A DNA stretch of 64,000 nt from Ruficoccus amylovorans (GTDB lineage: Bacteria > Verrucomicrobiota > Verrucomicrobiia > Opitutales > Cerasicoccaceae): the NCBI RefSeq assembly GCF_014230085.1, contig NZ_JACHVB010000034.1:147825-211824 (forward strand). Reading direction: 5' to 3'. The stretch's first letter is position 1. Each line of letters begins with the position of its first letter. The position numbers were made by a program, and so were the translations under genes. Below the pieces are notes generated by a model. It was not told the DNA's origin, ran no database searches, and saw only the letters and a program-made list of their open reading frames with translations. Positions 27,466 to 37,522 of this stretch are shown in pieces.

Positions 27466-27494
27466 ATTGATTATCAATGTAACGCAAATGTGAC
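27466..27494 (+). promoter_or_regulatory. Candidate operator upstream of the beta-helix gene
   Basis: Two features overlap. ATTGAT-T-ATCAAT (27466-27478) is a perfect 6-1-6 inverted repeat, in the style of a Fur box. ATGTAAC-GCAA-ATGTGAC (27477-27494) is a 7-4-7 direct repeat with 11-bp period, in the style of a Pho box. The site lies about 80-105 bp upstream of the ATG at 27573 in a 166-bp gap. Neither regulator is proven. Confidence 0.35.
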
Positions 27495-27572
27495 CGTGTG
27501 GCCATCGGTTTGCCATGCAAGCCCGTCATAATGCGGCCTGTTTTTCAACCCTGACAAACTCTGAACACTACT

Positions 27573-29267
27573 ATGACCAAACAACTCACACTAGGCGCTA
27601 CCGCCGTTGTCATGTCAGTCGCTTCGGCCTTTGCTGCGCCGATCGTGCTCGACCAAACGTACTCGGGCATTTCCTATGACAGCGGACGGAAGATGTATCT
27701 TCTGACCGCGGACGTCAACCTCCCCGCCAACGGAAACGATGGCTACATCATCGAAGGAAATCTCGTCGTGCCCGCGGGCATGACCCTGACCCTGCAGCCG
27801 GGCGTCATCATGCGCGGCCAGCCGGAGTTTGATCCTAATACCGACATCCCCGGTGCTCTGGTTGTTGCCCGTGACGGTACGCTGATCGCCGAAGGCACCG
27901 CCAGCAACCCGATCATCTTCACGACCGCTGCTGATACCAACCGCCAGCGCTGGCAGTCCGGTGACACTTTCCTGGACGCCGACCCGAAGAATAACCCGCT
28001 GCCTCCCGTCACCGTTGTTGACGCCGAGACCTCGTACGCCAACACCTCGCTGTGGGGAGCTGTTACGCTGCTCGGTAATGCGCCGACCAATCTCGGTATC
28101 AATGCTTCTGACGTGGGCTATGCTCCGTACACGACGCAGCCCGGACTCGGCATCATCGAAGGTTTTGGCATCAATGAGCCCGAGTTCGTATATGGTGGCA
28201 GCCAGCCCAATGACAGCTCTGGTTCCCTGCGTTACGTTTCGATCCGCCACACCGGTTCGACTTTCGGTAACGCCAGTGAGCAGCAGGGGCTGACCCTTGG
28301 CGCTGTTGGCTACGGCACTCAGCTCGAGTACATCGACATCTACTGCTCCTCGGACGACGGTATCGAGATCTTCGGCGGCACCGCAGCTTTGAAGTACCTC
28401 ATGATCAGCTACGCCAAGGACGACTCCCTCGACCTTGACCAGGGCTACACCGGCTTTGTCCAGTTTGCCTTCATTCTCGGTAACGGCTTGGCTGGTGATA
28501 CCGCCGCGCTGCTCGGACCGGCCAGCCTGGCTGAATGGGACGGCGACGACGTGGGCGAGCCCGGCAATAACCTGAACACGGTTAACGGCGCTCCCTTCTC
28601 CAGCCCGACCCTGTACAACATCACCTTCTTCGGTGGCAACAGCCGGACCTTCAGCGACGGTGCGATCCTGCGCCTGCGCCACAACTTCGGCGGCAACCTC
28701 TACAACTCCATCGTTGCCTTCGCCGAAAACGGCCAGAACGGCCTGGTCAAGGTCCTCGGCTCCGACAACTACAATGTTGATGGCTCCAACACACCGCACG
28801 CCGCCATCCTCTATGGCTACCCGAACCCGAGTGCCACGGAACAGGCTGCTGCCGGTACCCTCAACATTGCCGGTACGCTCTTCTGGAAGGTCGGTGACAG
28901 TGTCGCTGCCAATGTAGCTGCCAACGACACCACGCTGGAAATCCTCACCAATAATGCCACCTCCGGCGTGACCGGTATCACCTGCCCTGGTGCCTTCGGT
29001 AACGTGGTCGCCAACTCCGGCGCCTCCAATCCGTTCTTCGGCCAGACCGGCAACGCTGCCGACGCCAACGACCAGACCACCGCCAATGGTGTCAATCCGG
29101 TTCCGCTCTCGGCTACCGCGGTTGCGGCCACTGTCGGATACACAGGTACCTTCTTCGACGAAGTGACCTACAGCGGTGCCTTCGCGCCGAGCTTCTACAC
29201 CCCGCTCTACACCAACGGATGGACCGCCATGAATGCTCGCGGCATCCTCGTCAATTCGGGCCTTTAA
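27573..29267 (+). CDS. Secreted beta-helix-like protein paired with the TonB receptor
   Basis: A 564-aa exported protein (signal peptide MTKQLTLGATAVVMSVASAFAA). Its body has turn-rich, Gly/Asn/Asp-rich repeated segments such as LVVPAGMTLTLQPGVIMRG, LVVARDGTLIAEGTA and YVSIRHTGS. These suggest a right-handed parallel beta-helix. No catalytic motif was found. It lies 166 bp after the receptor gene on the same strand. A secreted partner that captures or processes the receptor's substrate is plausible but unproven. It has no PEP-CTERM tail. Confidence 0.82.
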   Translation: MTKQLTLGATAVVMSVASAFAAPIVLDQTYSGISYDSGRKMYLLTADVNLPANGNDGYIIEGNLVVPAGMTLTLQPGVIMRGQPEFDPNTDIPGALVVARDGTLIAEGTASNPIIFTTAADTNRQRWQSGDTFLDADPKNNPLPPVTVVDAETSYANTSLWGAVTLLGNAPTNLGINASDVGYAPYTTQPGLGIIEGFGINEPEFVYGGSQPNDSSGSLRYVSIRHTGSTFGNASEQQGLTLGAVGYGTQLEYIDIYCSSDDGIEIFGGTAALKYLMISYAKDDSLDLDQGYTGFVQFAFILGNGLAGDTAALLGPASLAEWDGDDVGEPGNNLNTVNGAPFSSPTLYNITFFGGNSRTFSDGAILRLRHNFGGNLYNSIVAFAENGQNGLVKVLGSDNYNVDGSNTPHAAILYGYPNPSATEQAAAGTLNIAGTLFWKVGDSVAANVAANDTTLEILTNNATSGVTGITCPGAFGNVVANSGASNPFFGQTGNAADANDQTTANGVNPVPLSATAVAATVGYTGTFFDEVTYSGAFAPSFYTPLYTNGWTAMNARGILVNSGL

Positions 29268-29349
29268 TCCTGGTCGAATTACAATTGTTAATAAACAAAT
29301 CCTGATGCGCAGGGGAGGTTATCCCTCCCCTGCGACAACATAAAAATCT

Positions 29350-30144
29350 ATGAAAAAAATCCTTCTCGCGACAGCCATCTTTGGCGCCGCTTCTCTGCTG
29401 AACGCGGATATCCTGGTTGGCTTTTCCTTCAACGGTATGAGCAATGGCGGAAACAGCAGCTTTGCTGTGGGCGACATTTCTGATATCACCGGTGACACCG
29501 ATGCCGCTGATACTGGCGGCTTTCAGGGTACCTCCAACGGTAGCCTTTATTATGGAGGCACGAATGGTTCGAGTAATTTCAATATGACGGGCGGTTTCCC
29601 TCCCGGCACTGCAGGTTACGAAGCATTCAATCTCCCGCAGAACAATATCCTGTCCGACCGTGTTGGTGCGCCGAATCTGAACCAGTACACGACTCCGTCT
29701 TCACTGTTGTTCTACAATACGCCGTTCGGTGACGCCAGCGGGAGCACGTTTGTCATTGAGATCAATGGCCTGAGTGAAGGTGTTTACTCGGACATCGTTC
29801 TGAGCTATGCCGCCGCTAATCAAACTGGTACAGGCAGCTCCACTATCCTCTGGGAAGTGAGCTACACCAGCTTTGACAGTGGCTTCTCCTCGATCAGTGA
29901 AGACACCGTCACCAGCACGATTGCCGATGGTGGTACGGGCCAGGCCTTCTCCCATAACGTTTCCGGCAGCGGTTCTTCCGTCTGGATTCGCGGGACGGTT
30001 GACAACATCGTCCTGGGTAACCCTCTGATGCTGGACAACATCCTCATCTCGGGTAACGTCGTGCCGGAGCCCTCCACCTACGCGGCTATCGCTGGTGGTC
30101 TCGCACTCGCCTTCGTGGCCCTGCGCCGCCGTCTGCGCAAGTAG
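29350..30144 (+). CDS. PEP-CTERM exported protein
   Basis: A 264-aa protein with a signal peptide (MKKILLATAIFGAASLLNA) and a Gly/Ser/Thr/Asn-rich body. The C-terminal sorting signal is VPEPSTYAAIAGGLALAF followed by ALRRRLRK: the PEP motif, a membrane helix and a basic tail recognised by exosortase. The mature part shows beta-sandwich-like patterns. Such proteins are typical of exopolysaccharide-producing Gram-negatives, including many Verrucomicrobiota. No exosortase gene is in the window. Confidence 0.9.
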   Translation: MKKILLATAIFGAASLLNADILVGFSFNGMSNGGNSSFAVGDISDITGDTDAADTGGFQGTSNGSLYYGGTNGSSNFNMTGGFPPGTAGYEAFNLPQNNILSDRVGAPNLNQYTTPSSLLFYNTPFGDASGSTFVIEINGLSEGVYSDIVLSYAAANQTGTGSSTILWEVSYTSFDSGFSSISEDTVTSTIADGGTGQAFSHNVSGSGSSVWIRGTVDNIVLGNPLMLDNILISGNVVPEPSTYAAIAGGLALAFVALRRRLRK

Positions 30145-30186
30145 TAGAGGACAAGGTTTTAAGAATACTGCACTGCTTTCATGCAA

Positions 30187-30216
30187 AAGCGCCTCCCGGT
30201 CGGGAGGCGCTTTTTT
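30187..30216 (+). terminator. Rho-independent terminator
   Basis: A perfect 11-bp stem (AAGCGCCTCCC/GGGAGGCGCTT) with a GGTC loop and a T-run. It ends the TonB/receptor/PEP-CTERM block and faces the convergent surE gene. Confidence 0.9.
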
Positions 30217-30268
30217 GTGACCGGGTAAGACCGGTGACGTGTATTCAAAAAGTATGACGTTAATTTGC

Positions 30269-31051
30269 TCAGACGGGAACGGGAGCGGCGATGGAGGCCA
30301 GGTCGAGCACGGTGTGGCTGACTTTGCCCGCGTTGAGTGCCTCCATGTCGTCGAGTTGGCCGTCGGGGGCGGGTTCGCGTTCGACCTTGTTGAAGCGGAA
30401 GGAGCTGTCTCCGGCTTTTGCGAAAAGCGAGTGCATCGGCATAGGGGAGGGGATCGTGCGCACAACTTCGCTGTCGGCGAAGGTGCGCCGGGGGAAGTTG
30501 ATGTTGTGCACGGTGGGGGAGGCGGGCTTTTGCCCGACGAGAGAGAGGGCGATCTTCGTGCTCAAGGCGGCGGCGCAGCGGACGGAGTCGGCCATTTCGC
30601 CTTCGGCGCGGCCGTGCTTTTCGCGGATGGCTTCGAAGTCCACCTGCGGGATGACATGGGAAAAGGCGACGGCGGGCAGCCCCCAGAAGGCCCCCTCCAT
30701 TGCCCCGGCCACGGTGCCGGAGGAGAGGATGAGCGGCAGGCAGGCGTTGTAGCCCAGGTTGATGCCGGAGCAGACCACGTCGGGCTTACGTTCGCCCATG
30801 AGGTGTCCGAGGGCGATGTTTACGCAGTCGCTGGGCGTGCCGTCGAGTGCGTAGGCAGTGCAGCCGAGAGTTTCGTTTTCGGCGATGTGGACTTCGCGGC
30901 GCCGGCTCATGGCGCGGCCGATCCAGCTCTGCTCACCCATCGGGGCGGCCACGACCACCTCAAAATCGTTCTGCATCGCCTCGACCAGCACCCGCAGGAA
31001 CCAGGAGTCGATGCCATCGTCGTTCGTAATCAGTGCAAGCGGTTTGGACAT
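30269..31051 (-). CDS. surE: 5'/3'-nucleotidase SurE
   Basis: SurE dephosphorylates nucleoside monophosphates and has a survival role in stress and stationary phase. The 260-aa protein has the metal site ITNDDGID at the N-terminus, the VAAPMGEQSW motif, the SGINLGYNA block and AMEGAFWGLPAVAFS. It is the last gene of a minus-strand run and converges with the PEP-CTERM gene. The upstream gene (31059) ends only 7 bp before its start. Confidence 0.94.
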   Translation of the reverse strand: MSKPLALITNDDGIDSWFLRVLVEAMQNDFEVVVAAPMGEQSWIGRAMSRRREVHIAENETLGCTAYALDGTPSDCVNIALGHLMGERKPDVVCSGINLGYNACLPLILSSGTVAGAMEGAFWGLPAVAFSHVIPQVDFEAIREKHGRAEGEMADSVRCAAALSTKIALSLVGQKPASPTVHNINFPRRTFADSEVVRTIPSPMPMHSLFAKAGDSSFRFNKVEREPAPDGQLDDMEALNAGKVSHTVLDLASIAAPVPV

Positions 31052-31058
31052 TGGGTTA

Positions 31059-31520
31059 TTAATTCAAAAAAAGGCAGATTAGTCCAGCAACACCGCCCAG
31101 AATAAAGCAGGCAAATCCAATGAGTCCCAAACGTTTTTCTGTTTTGCCCGAAGAGACTAGAGATTGATCGTTTGATTGGAGTTCTTCGTGACTGATGTTA
31201 CCCTGAAAGAATTCCGAGACGTCATTCTGCCAATTCTTGAACAGTTTGGCGCATGAAAAATATGCGTATGCAACCAGGCATCCACTTAGAATGATGCCGA
31301 TAAAGAACAATAATAGAGATGTAATGATCAGCCAACTGTAGAAAATGTTGTTCGCAGCGCCAATGAAGCTCAACGTAGTAATCGCTCCACCAGAATTCGT
31401 TACCATTAGGTATTTAATCGATTCTTTACCCCATTCTTTCTCCAACTCATAGAGTTGTTCCCATCTTGTCTCTATTTGGATTTTTCTTTTTTCCCACTCG
31501 ATGTGTTTTTCTGCTGTCAT
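31059..31520 (-). CDS. Orphan AT-rich membrane protein
   Basis: A 153-aa protein I do not recognise. It has an N-terminal amphipathic region rich in Glu/Lys (MTAEKHIEWEKRKIQIETRW), then three hydrophobic segments near 45-62, 68-88 and 133-152. Base composition is markedly more AT-rich than surE and pnp on either side, and its codon use differs. This suggests recent acquisition. It sits between surE and pnp and may be co-transcribed with surE. Confidence 0.72.
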   Translation of the reverse strand: MTAEKHIEWEKRKIQIETRWEQLYELEKEWGKESIKYLMVTNSGGAITTLSFIGAANNIFYSWLIITSLLLFFIGIILSGCLVAYAYFSCAKLFKNWQNDVSEFFQGNISHEELQSNDQSLVSSGKTEKRLGLIGFACFILGGVAGLICLFLN

Positions 31521-31613
31521 ACATAATGGCTTTTATAAATATCCTTTATTGGCAAAAGAAAAATCCCGGTTCCTTGCGGAACCGGGATTTGCTAAAGAAT
31601 GTTGCCTGTGGAT

Positions 31614-31693
31614 GGCAGTGTCCCTCGCGGGATAGGAGCCTTTTGGCTCCGTAAGGGCAGAGCCCTTCAATGCCACTAGGTGCAACCTAGTCG
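31614..31693 (-). repeat. Double-hairpin repeat at pnp 3' end
   Basis: On the minus strand the pnp stop region is followed by AAGGGCTCTGCCCTT and GGAGCCAAAAGGCTCC hairpins. The arrangement recurs after dapB at 43520-43612. In both copies similarity extends into the last codons and stop (CGCGACTAGGT). It probably acts as a terminator or mRNA-end stabiliser. Confidence 0.6.
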
Positions 31694-33942
31694 CGGCGGC
31701 GGCGGTCGCCACGGTCGCCACCACGGCCTCCGCGATCACCACCACGGCCACGTCCGCCACGGTCGCCGCGATCACCACGGTCACCGCTGCGCTCGGGCTT
31801 GGGCTTGGGCTCGTAGGGGATGCCCTGGGCTTCGGCGAGGGCGGCGCGGCGGCTCAGGCGAACCTTGCCACGGTCGTCACGACCGATGCACTTGACCACG
31901 ATTTCGTCGCCAACCTTGCAGACGTCCTCGACCTTTTCGACGCGGAAGTCGGCCAGCTCGGAGACGTGGACGAGGCCTTCCTGGCCGGGGAGGCATTCGA
32001 CGAAAGCGCCGAACTCCTTGGTCGAGCGGACGATGCCCTTGTAGGTCTTACCGTCTTCGATTTCGGCGGTGACCATTTCGACTTCCTTGACGGCGCGGGC
32101 CATGCTCTCGCCATCGGTGGCGAAGACGTTGACGCGGCCGCTGTTGTCTTCGGCGATGTCGATCTGCGCGCCGGTGATTTCGGTGATGCGCTTGATGTTC
32201 TTGCCGCCGGGGCCGATCAGCATGCCGATCTTTTCCGGGTCGATCTGGAGGGTTTCGATGCGCGGGGCATGTTCCTTCAGCTCGGAGTTCGGGCTGGCGA
32301 TGGCGGCGGTCATGACGCTCAGGATCTTGTCGCGGGCGATCTTGTTGCGCTTGATCGCTTCCTTGGCGATTTCGAAGGGCAGACCGTGGATCTTGAGGTC
32401 GAGCTGGAAGCCGGTGATGCCTTCGCTCGTGCCGCAGATCTTGAAGTCCATGTCACCGAAGTGGTCTTCGGCACCGATGATGTCCGTCAGGATGACGTGC
32501 TGGTTGATCTTGCCGTTCTCGTCGGTCTTGGTGACGAGGCCGCAGGAGATCCCGGCGACGGGCGCGGTGATCGGCACGCCGGCGTCCATCAGGGCGAGGG
32601 TGCCGCCGCAGACGGAGGCCATGGAGGTCGAGCCGTTGGACTCCATGATGTCGGAGACCACGCGGATGGCGTAGGGGAACTCGTCCTCGGGCGGGAGCAC
32701 GGGCAGGAGCGAACGCTCGGCCAGCGCGCCGTGACCGATCTCGCGGCGACCGGGGCCGGTGAAGCGGCCGGTTTCGCCGACGGAAAAGGGCGGGAAGTTG
32801 TAGTGCAGGATGAAGGACTTCGAGCGGGGACCGCCGGTGAGGCCGTCAAGCTCCTGGGTGTCGCGGGTGGTGCCGAGCGTGACATTGACGACGCTCTGGG
32901 TCTCACCGCGTTGGAAGAGGGCGGAGCCGTGGACGCGCGGGAGCACGTCGGTCTCGCAGGAGATGGCGCGCAGGTCCTCGGGGCCGCGGCCGTCAACGCG
33001 CTTGCCGGAGTCGAGGATGTTCTGGCGGTAAACTTCTTCCTGAAGAACTTCGAAGGCCATCGCGATCTGGTTCTCGTCGAAGTTTTCTTCGCCGACCTTT
33101 GCCTTCACAAACTCGGCGGTGCTTTCCTTGAGGGCGTCCACAGCGGCCTCGCGGTCCTGCTTCTTGTCCTGGAAAACGGCTTCGGCGAGTTTGCCGGCTG
33201 TCTGTTCGCGGCACATGTCGAGGATTTCGGGCTTGGCGTTGTGCAGCTCGAATTCCTTCTTGGCCTTGGCCACCTGGGCGGCGAGGTCCTTCTGCGCGGC
33301 GATGATGGGCTGGATGGCCTTGTGGGCGAACTCCAGGGCCTCGACGAAGCGCTCGTCGGTCATCTGGTCGGCCGAGCCTTCGATCATCATCATTTCGTTT
33401 TCGTTGCCGACGTAGATGAGGTCGAGGGTGGATTCAAACATCTGCTCGTTGGTCGGGTTGACCACGAACTCGCCGTCGATTTCGCCGAGGCGGATGCAGC
33501 CGATGGGGCCGTTCCACGGCACGTCGGAGCACATGAGGGCGGCGGAAGCGCCGTTGACCATGAGGATGTCCGGTTCGTTGACCAGGTCGGTGGTCATGAG
33601 CATGCCGATGACCTGGACTTCATTGAGGAAGCCCTTGGGGAAGAGCGGACGCAGGGGACGGTCGCAGAGGCGGGAAGTAAGGATTTCCTTTTCCGAGGGG
33701 CGACCTTCGCGCTTGAAGTACCCGCCCGGGAAACGCCCGGCGGCGGAGAACTTTTCGCGGTAGTCAACCGTCAGGGGGAAGAAGTCCTGGCCGGGCCGCA
33801 TGGAGTTGGCGGCGGTGGCGCTGACGAAAACTTCCGTTTCCCCCAGAGAGATGGTGACGGCACCGCTGGCCTGCTTGGCGATGGTGCCCGTCGAGATCGT
33901 GATTCCGAGGTCACTGGCTGTGACCGAGTATTTTTGCTTCAT
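31687..33942 (-). CDS. pnp: Polyribonucleotide nucleotidyltransferase (PNPase)
   Basis: A 3'-5' phosphorolytic exoribonuclease of mRNA decay. The 751-aa order is: first RNase PH domain (about 10-145, with [15 protein letters not shown]), an all-alpha linker, a second RNase PH domain (about 315-540, with [15 protein letters not shown]), a KH domain near 555-615 ([20 protein letters not shown]), and an S1 domain near 625-690 ([19 protein letters not shown]). The final 30 residues are an unusual Arg/Gly/Asp repeat tail (units of GDRG), likely an RNA-binding extension. It lies downstream of rpsO, the usual order, with a terminator between them. Confidence 0.96.
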   Translation of the reverse strand: MKQKYSVTASDLGITISTGTIAKQASGAVTISLGETEVFVSATAANSMRPGQDFFPLTVDYREKFSAAGRFPGGYFKREGRPSEKEILTSRLCDRPLRPLFPKGFLNEVQVIGMLMTTDLVNEPDILMVNGASAALMCSDVPWNGPIGCIRLGEIDGEFVVNPTNEQMFESTLDLIYVGNENEMMMIEGSADQMTDERFVEALEFAHKAIQPIIAAQKDLAAQVAKAKKEFELHNAKPEILDMCREQTAGKLAEAVFQDKKQDREAAVDALKESTAEFVKAKVGEENFDENQIAMAFEVLQEEVYRQNILDSGKRVDGRGPEDLRAISCETDVLPRVHGSALFQRGETQSVVNVTLGTTRDTQELDGLTGGPRSKSFILHYNFPPFSVGETGRFTGPGRREIGHGALAERSLLPVLPPEDEFPYAIRVVSDIMESNGSTSMASVCGGTLALMDAGVPITAPVAGISCGLVTKTDENGKINQHVILTDIIGAEDHFGDMDFKICGTSEGITGFQLDLKIHGLPFEIAKEAIKRNKIARDKILSVMTAAIASPNSELKEHAPRIETLQIDPEKIGMLIGPGGKNIKRITEITGAQIDIAEDNSGRVNVFATDGESMARAVKEVEMVTAEIEDGKTYKGIVRSTKEFGAFVECLPGQEGLVHVSELADFRVEKVEDVCKVGDEIVVKCIGRDDRGKVRLSRRAALAEAQGIPYEPKPKPERSGDRGDRGDRGGRGRGGDRGGRGGDRGDRRRRD

Positions 33943-34069
33943 AGGATTGTATCTTATTCTTGGATATGCCGGGGACGGGTCGGACGTCGTAGCGCCGGCA
34001 TGACGCTTAGGGTTTGTTCAGGGCCGGGTCCGCAGGCTCGGAAGCGCACGGGCCTGCCCCAAAAGTGAT

Positions 34070-34100
34070 AAAAAAGCCGCCCGAACATGCGTTGGGCGGC
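34070..34100 (-). terminator. Rho-independent terminator after rpsO
   Basis: The stem GCCGCCC/GGGCGGC with an 11-nt loop is followed on the minus strand by T's. It lies in the rpsO-pnp gap, so pnp is fed by readthrough or by its own promoter, as in E. coli. Confidence 0.85.
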
Positions 34101-34111
34101 CTTTGCTGGGA

Positions 34112-34378
34112 CTAGCGGCGCAGACCGAGGCGGGCGATGAGCTCGTTGTACTTGTCGAGCTGGGTCCGCTTCAGGTAGTTGAGGAGCTTTCTGCGGCGCG
34201 AGGTCATGGCGATCAGCCCGCGGCGCGAGTGGAAGTCTTTCCGGTGCGTGCGCAGGTGGTCCGTGAGGTGGGCGATACGGGCCGTCAGAAGCGCAACCTG
34301 CACTTCGCACGAGCCGGTGTCCTTTTCGTGGACCTTGTATTCTCCGATAACCTTGTTTTTGTCTACAGCTTCAGCCAT
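34112..34378 (-). CDS. rpsO: 30S ribosomal protein S15
   Basis: S15 binds 16S rRNA early in small-subunit assembly. The 88-aa protein shows the family core: [34 protein letters not shown] and [10 protein letters not shown]. The ATG at 34378 (MAEAVDKNK) is chosen; the longer frame to 34531 is a non-conserved upstream extension. It precedes pnp on the minus strand. The 5' leader region upstream contains GC-rich hairpins that could serve autoregulation, as known for rpsO elsewhere. Confidence 0.97.
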   Translation of the reverse strand: MAEAVDKNKVIGEYKVHEKDTGSCEVQVALLTARIAHLTDHLRTHRKDFHSRRGLIAMTSRRRKLLNYLKRTQLDKYNELIARLGLRR

Positions 34379-34685
34379 TTGATGTTTTTCTATTGCACGA
34401 CGCCTGGACCGCTCGAAGGAGGGTCGTACTTCCAGCCACTCGCCGGGAGTACCGTTAACAGCGCCCGTGGGCGCTGGGCCGCGGAAGCGGGCGAACGAGC
34501 CGCCGACTTCTAACGCAAAGGCAAGGAGCATGTGGTTTTACCGGCGGCTTTCAAGGACTTTTTTCGCGCCCCTTGCGCCCAGGAAGTGGCTGGATTGGAG
34601 CGTTACGGAGAGTCGCCGCAGTCCAATTGGCCTGACCCGAAAGCTTTTCCGCGCCCAGGATTCCGGCGGGGCTTTCGGAACCCTG

Positions 34686-34717
34686 AGCGCGGACCGCATG
34701 CGTGCCTGCGGCCCGCT
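34686..34717. repeat. Betaine-cassette flanking palindrome, left copy
   Basis: A 32-nt imperfect palindrome whose 24-nt core (CCGCATGCGTGCCTGCGG plus CCCGCT) is identical to the copy at 37194-37223. The two copies bracket the marR-methyltransferase cassette in the same orientation. Confidence 0.7.
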
Positions 34718-34828
34718 GACCAGCCCGAGGTTTCCTGTTCGGTACTACGGACCGGCTTATCATAGGAGAAGGATAACCGTATAATATTCCGCTTGGAGTA
34801 TATATCTGTGGGATGCGCAATAAGGTTC

Positions 34829-34857
34829 TTGACCAAATGATTCGTGTGCGAATAATG
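34829..34857 (+). promoter_or_regulatory. Candidate sigma-70-type promoter of marR
   Basis: TTGACC (34829-34834) and ATAATG (34852-34857) are spaced 17 bp, ending about 10 bp before the ATG at 34868. An alternative -10, TATAAT, lies at 34780-34785. The prediction is from pattern only. Confidence 0.35.
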
Positions 34858-34867
34858 GTGCGAACAT

Positions 34868-35440
34868 ATGCCGATTCCTGATTCAAAGGGCTTGCCGGAG
34901 GTTGAAATGCCGTCGGACGCAGGCCTGGAAACGCTGCCGCTGGTTCCCAGGGGGCGCTACGACCTGCGCATCCTGAAGTCGCTGCGGCGGATTATCCGCT
35001 CGGTGGACGTTTATTCGCGGCGGTTGGCGCACGAGCACGGCGTGACTGTGCCGCAACTGGTCTGCTTGCTTAAGCTCGACGAGTTGGGCGCGCTGACGCT
35101 GAAGGAGCTTTCGGAAGAGGTTTTTTTAAGTCCGAGCACGTTGGTGGGAATCATTGACCGGCTGGAGGCGCATGGGCTGATCGCCCGCCGCCGCTCGGTA
35201 CGCGACCGACGCAAGGTCCGGCTCGACCTGACCGAAAAGGGGAGCGCCCTGGTAGCGGCTTCGCCTTCGCCGTTGCAGGACGGGTTGGCCCAGGGATTGG
35301 AGGGGTTGCCTGAGCTTGAGCGGGCCACCATCGCCCTGTCGTTGGAGAAAATTTTGGACCTGATGGAGGGCATGCCCGCAGTGGAGACGCACGCGGAGGC
35401 CGCCCCCATTTTGGAGACTCGCCCCGACCTCAAGGCCTGA
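34868..35440 (+). CDS. MarR-family transcriptional regulator
   Basis: A 190-aa winged-helix protein. The recognition part is LTLKELSEEVFLSPSTLVGI and the wing is ARRRSVRDRRKVRLDLTEKG, both typical of MarR. MarR proteins near osmolyte genes (EctR, BetI-like settings) repress osmolyte synthesis, so it probably controls the two methyltransferases directly downstream (44 bp gap). The candidate promoter overlaps the start closely, leaving a very short or absent leader. The C-terminal 30 residues are non-conserved. Confidence 0.9.
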   Translation: MPIPDSKGLPEVEMPSDAGLETLPLVPRGRYDLRILKSLRRIIRSVDVYSRRLAHEHGVTVPQLVCLLKLDELGALTLKELSEEVFLSPSTLVGIIDRLEAHGLIARRRSVRDRRKVRLDLTEKGSALVAASPSPLQDGLAQGLEGLPELERATIALSLEKILDLMEGMPAVETHAEAAPILETRPDLKA

Positions 35441-35483
35441 GTGGCCGCGCCGGGCACGGGGACCGGCATATTTTTTGGGATTT

Positions 35484-36304
<821 letters not shown>

Positions 36305-36308
<4 letters not shown>

Positions 36309-37135
36309 GCGAAGTTGTTGCCAAAACCGAGCAGTACTACGACAGCCGCGACGCGGATGAATTCTACTACCAGGTCTGGGGCGGGGAGGACATCCACATC
36401 GGGATGTACCATCGGCGCGAAGAGTCGATCTTCGAGGCCAGCCGCCGCACGGTCGAACGCATGTCTGCCCGGCTGGAGGACTACGTCGCCGGGAGCACGG
36501 TGGTGGACATCGGTTCGGGGTACGGTGGTGCTGCCCGCTACCTGGCCCGCGAAAAGGGGTACCGCGTCCATTGCCTGAACCTCAGTCGCGTGCAGAATAC
36601 CCGCAACCGCCAGATGAACGACGAGCAGACCCTTTCGGTCCTGATCGATGTGGTGGACGGTAATTTCGAGGACATGCCTTTCAACGACGGGCTGGCGGAT
36701 ATTGTCTGGTCACAGGATGCTATCCTGCACAGTGGGGACCGTTTCCAGGTCTTCCGTGAGGTGGACCGCATCCTCAAGCCTGGCGGTCGCTTCGTTTTTA
36801 CAGACCCAATGCAGAAAGGCGGAGTGGGCCGCGATGCCCTGCAACCCGTTCTGGACCGCATCCATCTGGACACGATGGGTTCCGTGGAGGACTACGACAG
36901 CTACGCCGAAAAACTGGGCTGGGAGAAGACCGGATTTGATGACCACAGTGACCAGCTTCCGATCCATTATCAGGCCGTGCTAAGCAATCTGGAGCAGCGT
37001 GAGCAGGAACTTGCCGACATGATTAACGCGGAGTACATTACGTCCATGAAACGCGGCCTGCGCCACTGGATTGACGCCGGGAATGCAGGTCTGCTGACGT
37101 GGGGAATCCTGGCCTACCAGAAGGGCAGAGGCTAA
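36305..37135 (+). CDS. Sarcosine/dimethylglycine N-methyltransferase
   Basis: The second betaine-synthesis methyltransferase: it converts sarcosine to dimethylglycine and on to glycine betaine with SAM. The 276-aa protein has EQYYDSRDADEFYYQVWGGE at the N-terminus, the SAM motif VVDIGSGYGGAARYLA near residue 65, and WSQDAILHSGDR, a segment typical of this family. It overlaps the upstream methyltransferase by 4 bp, so the two are coupled. Together with the MarR gene it forms a compact osmoprotection cassette. Confidence 0.93.
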
Positions 37136-37193
37136 GATCGGTGGAGTCTGCACCGGGCGAAGCTGCCTTTCTTGAAAAAACCGGTAGCTCAGG

Positions 37194-37223
37194 AGCGGGC
37201 CGCATGCGTGCCTGCGGCCCGCT
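37194..37223. repeat. Betaine-cassette flanking palindrome, right copy
   Basis: A perfect 11-bp inverted repeat (AGCGGGCCGCA/TGCGGCCCGCT) with an 8-nt loop, TGCGTGCC. It lies 59 bp after the betaine operon and matches the left copy at 34686-34717, including the loop. There is no T-run, so it is not a standard terminator. Confidence 0.7.
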
Positions 37224-37489
37224 TGCCAGTACGATTAGCCATGGATGGTTGTTTTGTACTGGCGAGATTCCCTGAGGAACCTATTTTGTATGCTGTCTAT
37301 CACGGGATTTTCCGAGGGTGGAAAGTCAAGTGGATGGGGACTTCCAGAAGGGGAACGAGTGCTTTTCGGGGTAATGATTATCTATCGGCCAGTTTAAGTA
37401 TAATTTAAGAGCCCATTAGATAATTTGATGTAATGCAAAGTGCTTGCAGAACGCGCAGGCGCAAAGCCCCATACGGCCTGTCCATTTAT

Positions 37490-37512
37490 AGCGTTTCAAA
37501 AAATACTGTAGC
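37490..37512. mobile_element. Solo IS630-family end remnant
   Basis: AGCGTTTCAAAAAATACTGT plus AGC matches, at 21 of 23 positions, the sequence 5' of the IS630-family transposase at 63148-63170. It is preceded by TAT, compatible with TA target duplication. No transposase is nearby, so this is a solo end or a non-autonomous remnant. Confidence 0.5.
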
Positions 37513-37522
37513 CACAGCCTTT

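Larger units (their letters stand above)
34379..34867. other. Intergenic region between rpsO and marR
   Basis: This 489-bp gap must hold the rpsO promoter and leader (minus strand) and the marR promoter (plus strand). It contains the 34686-34717 palindrome. No convincing gene was seen; the open frames here lack start signals and coding character. Confidence 0.5.

Noticed and set aside
31680..31895. A His/Arg/Gly-rich short frame
   Set aside because: It is the antisense of the Arg/Gly/Asp tail of PNPase.
31966..34068. A 700-aa open frame on the + strand
   Set aside because: It is the exact antisense of pnp, is Gly/Val/Asp-rich without motifs, and pnp is unmistakable.
37172..37408. A 78-aa open frame after the betaine operon
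   Set aside because: It runs through the palindrome at 37194-37223 and shows no coding character or ribosome binding site.
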